Source: DATEGZ01 sp035519535
GTDB lineage: Bacteria > Acidobacteriota > Vicinamibacteria > Vicinamibacterales > SCN-69-37
Length of the DNA stretch: 15,603 nt
NCBI GenBank assembly: GCA_035519535.1
Contig: DATIWF010000020.1
Coordinates: 1-15,603 of the forward strand
Direction: 5' to 3'
How positions within the stretch are numbered: the stretch's first letter is position 1; each line of letters begins with the position of its first letter. Of this stretch, positions 8,914 through 14,278 are shown in pieces. The translations under genes and the position numbers were made by a program. The notes under the pieces were generated by a model. It had not been told where the DNA came from, did not search any database, and saw nothing but the letters and a program-made list of their open reading frames with translations.

Positions 8914-8945
8914 ATACTACCAGCGCGGGCACGCCGGCCTGTCAA
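8914..8945 (-). promoter_or_regulatory. Possible sigma-70-type promoter for the 7749-8900 gene
   Basis: On the minus strand a perfect TTGACA occurs at 8940-8945 and TAGTAT (4 of 6 to the -10 consensus) at 8914-8919, just upstream of the ribosome site. The 20-base spacing is longer than the usual 16-18, which weakens the call. On the plus strand TACAAT at 8956-8961 could be the -10 of the divergent peptidase gene, 45 bases before its ATG, but I see no matching -35. Confidence 0.3.
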
Positions 8946-8995
8946 TGTTCCGGGTTACAATGCCGCCACTTCCAATCGGTCGTGTGAGTCGAGGC

Positions 8996-9001
8996 AAGGA
9001 G
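8996..9001 (+). promoter_or_regulatory. Shine-Dalgarno site for the M28 peptidase
   Basis: AAGGAG is followed by 5 bases and then ATG 9007. This strong site fixes the start at 9007 and rejects the in-frame upstream extension to 8713, which would run through the divergent promoter region and antisense to the neighbouring gene. Confidence 0.85.
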
Positions 9002-9006
9002 CCCTT

Positions 9007-10905
9007 ATGAACACGCGAATGGCTGTCACCGTCGCTCTGGCGTCCGCCGCCGTGCTAGGCGTCTCGGCACAGGAGCCCGGCGTCGCGGCAATGAACGCCA
9101 AGCTGCGCGCCGAAGAGACGAACAACTCCAAGCTCATGTGGATCATGCACGAGATCAGCGACGTGCACGGTCCCCGGCTGACGGGATCCCCCGGCCTGCG
9201 CGCCGCTCAGGACTGGGCGGTGGCCACGATGAAGTCGTGGGGACTCGTCAACGTCAAGCTCGAGCCCTGGAACTTCAACCATCAGGGCTGGCAGAACTAC
9301 GAGCTCTCCGCCAACGTGCTTCAGCCGTTCCAGCAGCCGCTGAACGTGCGCGCGGTCTCATGGACGCCGGGAACCAAGGGGACGGTCGAGGGCCAGGTGC
9401 TCGTCGTGGTGCCGCCCGCGCCGCCGGGCGGCGGCGGGCGCGGCGGCGGGGGCGGCGGAGGCGGTCGATTTGGAGGCGGCGGGAACGGCCCCGACCTCGC
9501 GGCCATCGCCCAGGCCGGTACGTCGCCGGCCCCGATGCCGCCGCCGGCCGAACCGTCGACGAAGCCTGTCACGCAGGCCGACCTCGACGCGTACCTCGCG
9601 TCGATCAAGCCGAAGGTCAAGGGCGCGATCGTCTTCTACGGGCCGCACGTCGACGTCGCGGAGAACTTCGTGCCCGCGCCGCTCCGTCGGCCCGACGATC
9701 AGTGGGAGAACACGGGGCGCGGCGGGCGCGGCGGCGTTCCCGCGCGCGGCGGGCGCGGCGGCCCGGGCGGCCCCCAGAACACCGGGCTCACGGCGGGTGA
9801 GATCGCGACCCAGGTCAACAAGTTCCTCATCGACAACGGCGCGCTCGTGAAAGTGACCGACGCCGGCCGGCCGTACGGCATCATCGTCCAGCAGTCGACG
9901 GCCGGCTACAACGAGAACCCGGACAGTCCGAATCTGCCCACGCTCATCATGGGCAACGAGGACTACGGGCGCATCTACCGCACGGCCACGATCGACAAGG
10001 TGCCCGTCACGGTGCGCGTCAACATCCGCAATGAGTTCTACCCCGAGGGCAAGACGGTCTACAACGTGACGGGCGAGCTCGCCGGCACGGACAAGGCCGA
10101 CGAGGTCGTCATGCTCGGCGGCCACTTCGACTCGTGGAATCCGGCGACGGGCGCGACCGACAACGGCGCCGGCTCGACCGACGCGCTCGAGGCCATTCGT
10201 CTGCTCAAGGCCGTCGGCGCGCACCCGCGCCGTACGATTCGCGTTGCGCTGTGGAGCGGCGAGGAGCAGGGCCTCTACGGCTCGATCGCGTACGTCGCGC
10301 AGCACTTCGGCAGCGCCGAGAATCCGAAGCCGGAGTACTTCAAGTTCAACGGCTATCTCAACATCGACGACGGCACGGGCAAGCCGCGGGCGGCGAGCGT
10401 CTTTGGTCCACCCGAAGCCGCGGCGATCGTGCAGGACGTGATGTCGAACTTCAAGGACTGGGGCTTCTTCCACGTCAACCCGACGCTCGGGCGTAACACG
10501 GGCGGCACCGACAGCACGTCGTTCAACAACGCCGGGCTCCCGGGCATCGGCTACAGCCAGGATCCGTTCGACTACAACAGCTACACCCATCACACGAGCT
10601 TCGACACGTATGAGCGGATCTACGAGCCCGACATGCGGGAGGCGGCCGTCGAAGAGGCGCTGACGGCGTATTCGCTCGCGATGGCCGATCAGATGCTGCC
10701 GCGCTGTTCCGCGGCGACGATGCCGCCGCCCCCGCCCGAGCCGGCCGCGCGAGGCGGCGGTGCGGGACGCGCCAACGTGCCGGTGACGCCGGTGCGGGAG
10801 TTCTACGGTCCGCCGCTGCCGGCGGGTCAGGCGCCGCCGACTCCGCCGACGACGTGCACGGCCGCGCCGCCGTCGGGCTCGGCGCCGGTCAAAGGCGGAC
10901 GCTAG
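9007..10905 (+). CDS. Exported M28-family zinc aminopeptidase
   Basis: Encodes 632 residues beginning at ATG 9007, with a Sec signal peptide (MNTRMAVTVALASAAVLGVSAQ). The catalytic domain carries the full co-catalytic zinc set of family M28, in the order known from glutamate carboxypeptidase II: His373 and Asp375 in GGHFDSW, Asp385 in TDNGAGS, Glu419-Glu420 in SGEEQG (general base and ligand), Asp454 in NIDDGTG, and His529 in YTHHTSFDTY. Between the N-terminal helical part and the catalytic core is a PA-like region (around VKVTDAGRPYGIIVQQS) interrupted by two Gly/Arg-rich stretches at 141-159 and 237-256. The C-terminal ~80 residues are Pro/Ala/Gly-rich. It most likely cleaves amino-terminal residues or dipeptides from peptides outside the cytoplasm; specificity cannot be read. 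It diverges from the 7749-8900 gene and converges on the cytochrome gene, with 26 bp between stops. Confidence 0.95.
   Translation: MNTRMAVTVALASAAVLGVSAQEPGVAAMNAKLRAEETNNSKLMWIMHEISDVHGPRLTGSPGLRAAQDWAVATMKSWGLVNVKLEPWNFNHQGWQNYELSANVLQPFQQPLNVRAVSWTPGTKGTVEGQVLVVVPPAPPGGGGRGGGGGGGGRFGGGGNGPDLAAIAQAGTSPAPMPPPAEPSTKPVTQADLDAYLASIKPKVKGAIVFYGPHVDVAENFVPAPLRRPDDQWENTGRGGRGGVPARGGRGGPGGPQNTGLTAGEIATQVNKFLIDNGALVKVTDAGRPYGIIVQQSTAGYNENPDSPNLPTLIMGNEDYGRIYRTATIDKVPVTVRVNIRNEFYPEGKTVYNVTGELAGTDKADEVVMLGGHFDSWNPATGATDNGAGSTDALEAIRLLKAVGAHPRRTIRVALWSGEEQGLYGSIAYVAQHFGSAENPKPEYFKFNGYLNIDDGTGKPRAASVFGPPEAAAIVQDVMSNFKDWGFFHVNPTLGRNTGGTDSTSFNNAGLPGIGYSQDPFDYNSYTHHTSFDTYERIYEPDMREAAVEEALTAYSLAMADQMLPRCSAATMPPPPPEPAARGGGAGRANVPVTPVREFYGPPLPAGQAPPTPPTTCTAAPPSGSAPVKGGR
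9427..9483 (+). repeat. Poly-glycine coding tract in the M28 peptidase
   Basis: Nineteen codons (residues 141-159) encode sixteen Gly plus two Arg and one Phe, within a GGC/GGG triplet run. It sits between the Pro-rich stretch VVVPPAPP and the start of the next ordered segment, so it is likely an unstructured loop. Triplet slippage could vary its length among strains. Confidence 0.85.
9715..9774 (+). repeat. GRGG-type coding tract in the M28 peptidase
   Basis: Residues 237-256 are built from GRGG and RGGP units (GRGGRGGVPARGGRGGPGGP). It is the second low-complexity insertion in this protein and lies in the region between the PA-like strands, ahead of the zinc domain. The DNA is a run of GGGCGCGGC-like units. 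Confidence 0.85.
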
Positions 10906-10931
10906 ACGACGGCGCCGCGCTCGGCCCGGGT

Positions 10932-11363
10932 CTACTTGACGATCAGCACGTCCTGCGAGTTCGCGCCGGGTTTGAGCTCCGCCGGTCCATCGGGAAATCC
11001 GTTCGCCTGCAGGACGTAGGCGACGAGGTCCGCGCTCTCCTCGTCGCTCAGGAACGCCGAGCCGTCATTCGGCATCGTCGTGGCGATCGTCGTGAGCAGC
11101 TCGCCGAGCGTCCGGCCGTCCCACTTTGCGAGGAACTTCTCTCCGACGAGCGGCGGTCCGGCCTTCTTGCCCGGCGGGGGAGCTTTGCCGGGATCGTGGC
11201 AGTTGGCGCAAAGGGTGGCGTATTTCTTCTCGCCGCGCGTGGCCTGGTCCTTCGAATACACCTTGTCGCGGACGGTCTTCTGCGGCTCCGCGGTTGCCGT
11301 CCTTGCGGCGATGACCACCGCGAGGGCGGCGACGACAAGAAGGGGGACGGAGGTTTTTTCCAC
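10932..11363 (-). CDS. Small exported class I cytochrome c
   Basis: Encodes 143 residues. It has a Sec signal peptide (MEKTSVPLLVVAALAVVIAA, cleavage likely after ATA at 23-25), one haem motif CANCH at 52-56, and the distal axial Met97 in TTMPNDGSAFL, so it is a single-haem periplasmic electron carrier. It follows the molybdopterin subunit on the same strand and most likely accepts electrons from that hydroxylase. The only plausible start is GTG 11363: the frame upstream runs to a TAG at 11412-11414 with no other start codon, and later starts would cut the signal peptide. No Shine-Dalgarno sequence is visible. The start and first seven codons lie inside the arm of the 110-bp palindrome described separately, which is unusual. 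Identity as cytochrome c is firm; the partner is inferred from position. Confidence 0.92.
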   Translation of the reverse strand: MEKTSVPLLVVAALAVVIAARTATAEPQKTVRDKVYSKDQATRGEKKYATLCANCHDPGKAPPPGKKAGPPLVGEKFLAKWDGRTLGELLTTIATTMPNDGSAFLSDEESADLVAYVLQANGFPDGPAELKPGANSQDVLIVK

Positions 11364-11450
11364 AGAATCATTGTACGAGGAGCCGGAGGTCGGACCGCCG
11401 ACCTCCGGCTCCTATAGCCACGATTCTGTGGAAAAAACCTCCGTCCCCCT
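11341..11450. repeat. 110-bp nested palindrome (29-bp arms, 8/8 bulge, 16-bp stem, 4-nt loop)
   Basis: The outer arms 11341-11369 and 11422-11450 are perfect inverted copies of 29 bp. The inner stem 11378-11393 and 11398-11413 is a perfect 16-bp inverted repeat around the loop ACCG (11394-11397). Between outer and inner stems lie 8 unpaired bases on each side (11370-11377 and 11414-11421) that do not match each other. The outer arm holds a run of six T paired to six A; the inner stem is GC-rich (AGGAGCCGGAGGTCGG). The structure starts 3 bases after the molybdopterin-subunit stop codon and ends inside the cytochrome gene. No target-site duplication is visible at its edges. It could be a REP/MITE-like repeat, an inverted duplication, or an RNA control element. 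Neither strand has the stem-then-U-run order of an intrinsic terminator. Confidence 0.95.
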
Positions 11451-11453
11451 CGC

Positions 11454-13676
11454 CTACGCCCACTGATATCCGGCCTTGAAGAGCGGCAGCGTCCGCACGC
11501 GCTGACCGCTCGCCGTGAAGATCGCGTTGGCGATGGCCGGCAGAATCGGCGGCAGCGCCGGCTCGCCGAGACCGGTCGGGTTGTTGTCGGAGGTCAGGAA
11601 ATGCACGTTGATCTCGCGCGGCGCCTGGCGGATGCGCACCGGCTGGTACTCGTCGTAGTTGCCCTCGACGGCCGCGCCATTCTTGACCGTGACCTCCCAG
11701 CCCATGAGCTGGCTCATGCCGTCGATGACCGAGCTCTGCACCTGCGCTTCGGAGTTGAGCGGGTTGACGATCTGGCGCCCGATGTCGGCGGCGACCCACA
11801 CTTTTTCCACGCGCACGCGCTTGTTCGCGTCCACGGCGACCTGCGCGACTTCGGCGAAGTAGCCCGCGTGGCTGAAGTGGAACGCCACCCCCATCGCCGT
11901 GCCCTTGGGCAGCTGCGTCTTGCCCCAACCGGACTTGTCGCGCACGAGCTCGAGGACGCCCCGCATGCGCGCGGGATCCCAGCCCGGGCCCTGACCGCCG
12001 CCCCCGCGGCCGCCCGCCGCCGGATTGGGCGCCGCTTCGACGAGCGGGCCGGAGAGCAGATCGAGCCGGAACTGCAGCGGGTCCTTGCCGGCCGCGTGCG
12101 CCAGCTCGTCGAGGAACGACTGCATGACGAACGCGATCCCGTTGCTGCCCGGCGCGCGCATCGCGCCCGTCGGCACGCCCGACTGAATCGCCGAGGAGTA
12201 CATCGCGTAGTTCGGCACGAACCGCGCCGGGAACTCGCCGGCGCCGAGGGTCGATCCCGTCGGTCCGATGAAGTGGTTCTTCCACGCGATGAGCTTGCCC
12301 GACGCGTCCACGCCGCCCTTGAGGAAGTGGAACCCGGCGGCGCGATAGTAGTCGTGCCGCATGTCGTCTTCACGCGTCCACTGCATGTGAACCGGCACGC
12401 CGGCTTGTTTGGCGATCAACGCGGCGTCAACGATGAAGTCGTTCTGCAGCCGGCGGCCGAAGCTGCCGCCGATGCGGAACATGTGCAGCGTGATGTCCGC
12501 CGGCTGGATGCCGAGCGCCTGGGCGACCTGCCGCTGGCCATTGGCCGGCGTCTGCGTGCCCGCCCAGATCTCGCACTTGCCGTCCTTGACGGTCACGGTC
12601 GCGTTCATCGGCTCGAGCGGCGCATGACTCAGATACGGATAGAAGTACGCGCCCTCGACCGTCTTCGCCGCGCCGGCCAGCGCCTGGTCGACGTTGCCGT
12701 CCGCACGCGCGGCCTGCGCCGGCAGATTCGGCGCCATCTCGGCGGCCTTCTTCGAGAACGCCGCGCTGTCGTCCGTCACGTTGGCCGGCTGGCTCCACTC
12801 GACTTTCAGCTGCGTGCGCGCCTGCGTGAGCAGCCACCAGTTGTCGCCGACGATCGCGACGCCGCCCCACGCGACCGTCTGCCCCTGCGGGCTCATGACG
12901 GGATCGACGATGAACGCCTGTTTCACGCCGGGCAGCGCCTTGATCCGATCGAGATTCGCGCTCACGGCCTTCGCGCCGAACACCGGCGCGCGCTGGAACA
13001 CGGCGTACTGCATCCCGGGCACGCGCGCGTCGATGCCGAAGATCGGCTTGCCGGTGACGATCGCGTCGTTGTCCGGCCCGGTGATTGGCTTGCCGATGAT
13101 CTTGAAGTCCTTCGGGTCCTTCAGCTTCACGCCGGCCAGGTCGGGCGGCGTCATCGTGAGCGCTTTGTCGGCCAACTCACCGTAACCCACGGATCGATTC
13201 GACTTCGCGTGCAGGACCTTGCCGGAGGCCGTCGTGAGCTCCTCGACCGGGACGCTCCACGTCGACGCGGCGGCCGCCACGAGCATCTGCCGCGCAGCGG
13301 CGCCGATCTGGCGCATGGCGATGTAGTTGCCAGGCACCGCCGTGCTGCCGCCGGCCGACTGCGCGCCGTACTTCGGATCGAGATCGCCCTGCTCGACGGT
13401 GACCGACGCCCAGTCCACGTCCAGCTCTTCCGCGATCAGCATCGGGAGCGTCGTCTTGATCCCCTGGCCGATCTCGGGGTTCTTGCCGATGATCGTGACC
13501 TTGCCGTCGCGCCCGATCTTGATGAACGCGTTCGGCACGAGCGGCACGGCGGGCCCGCCGCGGCCCTGCGCGAAGACGTCGGGAATCGGATCCAGGTAGG
13601 CAGCGATCACCAGGCCGCCGCCGGCCAGGGCGCTGACTTTGAGGAACGCGCGGCGATTGAGGACGGCGGTGCTCAT
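11454..13676 (-). CDS. Molybdopterin-binding subunit of a xanthine dehydrogenase-family hydroxylase (IorB-like)
   Basis: Encodes 740 residues from ATG 13676, with AGGAGG 4 bases upstream. The N-terminus has a twin-arginine signal (NRRAFLK at 7-13 then a hydrophobic stretch), so the folded enzyme is exported with its cofactor. Features of the aldehyde oxidase/xanthine dehydrogenase large subunit follow: the a/b hammerhead region near 205-290, GGSFGRR near 400 and TREDDMRHDYYR after it for cofactor binding, GAMRAPG near 505, and GLGEPALPP with the expected catalytic Glu705. The arrangement (separate small Fe-S subunit, Tat signal, no FAD subunit) fits isoquinoline 1-oxidoreductase-type enzymes rather than true xanthine dehydrogenase. 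Water-derived oxygen is added to an aldehyde or N-heterocycle; the substrate cannot be read from sequence. A Gly-rich insertion (AAGGRGGGGQGPG) lies near residue 555. The start overlaps the stop of the Fe-S subunit gene by ATGA. Confidence 0.93.
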   Translation of the reverse strand: MSTAVLNRRAFLKVSALAGGGLVIAAYLDPIPDVFAQGRGGPAVPLVPNAFIKIGRDGKVTIIGKNPEIGQGIKTTLPMLIAEELDVDWASVTVEQGDLDPKYGAQSAGGSTAVPGNYIAMRQIGAAARQMLVAAAASTWSVPVEELTTASGKVLHAKSNRSVGYGELADKALTMTPPDLAGVKLKDPKDFKIIGKPITGPDNDAIVTGKPIFGIDARVPGMQYAVFQRAPVFGAKAVSANLDRIKALPGVKQAFIVDPVMSPQGQTVAWGGVAIVGDNWWLLTQARTQLKVEWSQPANVTDDSAAFSKKAAEMAPNLPAQAARADGNVDQALAGAAKTVEGAYFYPYLSHAPLEPMNATVTVKDGKCEIWAGTQTPANGQRQVAQALGIQPADITLHMFRIGGSFGRRLQNDFIVDAALIAKQAGVPVHMQWTREDDMRHDYYRAAGFHFLKGGVDASGKLIAWKNHFIGPTGSTLGAGEFPARFVPNYAMYSSAIQSGVPTGAMRAPGSNGIAFVMQSFLDELAHAAGKDPLQFRLDLLSGPLVEAAPNPAAGGRGGGGQGPGWDPARMRGVLELVRDKSGWGKTQLPKGTAMGVAFHFSHAGYFAEVAQVAVDANKRVRVEKVWVAADIGRQIVNPLNSEAQVQSSVIDGMSQLMGWEVTVKNGAAVEGNYDEYQPVRIRQAPREINVHFLTSDNNPTGLGEPALPPILPAIANAIFTASGQRVRTLPLFKAGYQWA
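11994..12030 (-). repeat. Gly-rich coding tract in the molybdopterin subunit
   Basis: About twelve codons encode AAGGRGGGGQGP between the segment LSGPLVEAAPNP and the segment beginning WDPARMRGVLEL. Homologues that I know have a short loop here. The tract resembles those in the peptidase and in the 7749-8900 protein. Confidence 0.65.
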
Positions 13677-14167
13677 AAGGCCTCCTGCTCAGTGCCGCCC
13701 TTTTTGCCGGTGGCGGTAACGACCGCGGCGCGTTTGACGCCTTCGCGGATGCGCAGATAGGTGCCGCAGCGGCAGAGGTTGCCGTTCATCGCGGCGTCGA
13801 TCTGCGCGTCGCTCGGCGTTGGGTTCGTCGCGAGGAGCGCGGCCGCCGCCATGATCTGCCCCGTCTGGCAGTAGCCGCAATCCGGGACGTCGATCTCTTT
13901 CCAAATCTGCTGAAGCGGGTGCGTGCCGTTCGGCGACAGCCCTTCGATGGTGACGATGGGCGCGCCGGCGGCGGTGGAGGCCTGCACCTGGCAGGACTTC
14001 ACGGCGCGGCCGCGCAGGTGCACCGTGCACGCGCCGCACTGCCCAGCGCCGCAGCCGAATTTCGTGCCCGAGAGCTGCAGCACGTCGCGCAGCACCCAGA
14101 GCAGCGGCATCTCCGGTGGGACGTCCACCGACACGGATTTCCCGTTCACATTGAGGTCGAGCTTCAT
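13673..14167 (-). CDS. [2Fe-2S] subunit of a molybdenum hydroxylase (IorA-like)
   Basis: Encodes 164 residues. ATG 14167 is preferred over the in-frame upstream start at 14191, because AGGAG lies 8 bases before it and the protein then begins MKLDLNVNG, the usual first strand of this family. Four cysteines of a plant-ferredoxin-type cluster (C39, C44, C47, C59) and four of the helical second cluster (C97, C100, C132, C134, in CGYCQTG and CRCGTY) are all present, so both [2Fe-2S] centres should form. It carries electrons from the molybdenum centre of the partner subunit toward the cytochrome. It has no signal peptide and is probably carried across the membrane with the Tat-dependent large subunit. 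Its stop overlaps the partner's start (ATGA, 13673-13676), which indicates coupled translation. Length is normal for the family (about 150-165). Confidence 0.95.
   Translation of the reverse strand: MKLDLNVNGKSVSVDVPPEMPLLWVLRDVLQLSGTKFGCGAGQCGACTVHLRGRAVKSCQVQASTAAGAPIVTIEGLSPNGTHPLQQIWKEIDVPDCGYCQTGQIMAAAALLATNPTPSDAQIDAAMNGNLCRCGTYLRIREGVKRAAVVTATGKKGGTEQEAL
13681..13686 (-). promoter_or_regulatory. Shine-Dalgarno site of the molybdopterin subunit
   Basis: AGGAGG, a perfect site, is 4 bases before ATG 13676 and lies inside the last codons of the Fe-S subunit gene. It supports the start and independent or coupled ribosome loading at the ATGA overlap. Confidence 0.8.
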
Positions 14168-14175
14168 GGTTGGGA

Positions 14176-14180
14176 CTCCT
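14176..14180 (-). promoter_or_regulatory. Shine-Dalgarno site deciding the Fe-S subunit start
   Basis: AGGAG is followed by 8 bases and then ATG 14167. It rules against the longer start at 14191. On the same strand TATCAT at 14191-14196 resembles a -10 element, but no -35 fits at the right distance. Confidence 0.7.
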
Positions 14181-14206
14181 GTCAAGGCCAATGATAAGGC
14201 ATCCGC

Positions 14207-14251
14207 GGTACGTCGGGTACGTCTGGCAGGTCAGGTACGTCTACGTCGGGT
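14207..14251. repeat. Short direct repeats in spacer (GGTACGTC units)
   Basis: The 111-bp spacer between the VWA gene stop (14279) and the Fe-S subunit start (14167) contains three perfect GGTACGTC units at 14207-14214, 14216-14223 and 14234-14241, then a partial copy (TACGTCGGGT) at 14242-14251. The units are irregularly spaced. They could be remnants of a tandem repeat or binding sites for a regulator of the hydroxylase genes. Nothing else is evident in the spacer. Confidence 0.7.
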
Positions 14252-14278
14252 CCGACGAACGCGCCATCGCCGGCCATC

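Noticed and set aside
7695..8987. A 430-codon plus-strand frame opposite the exported unknown protein
   Set aside because: The minus-strand reading has a ribosome site, signal peptide and ordered strands. The plus reading has none of these.
8713..9006. Longer N-terminus for the M28 peptidase
   Set aside because: The frame is open, but it would be antisense to the neighbouring gene's signal peptide; AAGGAG before ATG 9007 and the signal peptide there decide the start.
9358..10593. A 411-codon minus-strand frame opposite the M28 peptidase
   Set aside because: The plus strand has the full set of zinc ligands; the minus frame is an Arg/Val/Asp-rich shadow without motifs.
11341..11450. Intrinsic transcription terminator
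   Set aside because: The hairpin is strong, but on neither strand does a stem end directly in a U run; the T/A run is inside the outer stem and lies on the wrong side for the inner stem. One arm is coding.
11341..11450. CRISPR array or phage attachment site
   Set aside because: There is a single inverted unit with no spaced direct repeats, no integrase gene and no tRNA nearby.
11454..13676. True xanthine dehydrogenase (XdhB)
   Set aside because: There is a Tat signal, a separate short Fe-S subunit and no FAD-binding subunit, which fits the IorAB-like group better.
11601..13760. A 719-codon open frame on the plus strand
   Set aside because: It is the antisense shadow of the molybdopterin subunit gene; composition is Arg/His/Asp-rich with no known motif, as expected opposite a high-GC gene.
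14168..14191. Longer start for the Fe-S subunit at 14191
   Set aside because: AGGAG spaced 8 bases before ATG 14167 and the family's usual N-terminal strand favour the shorter form.
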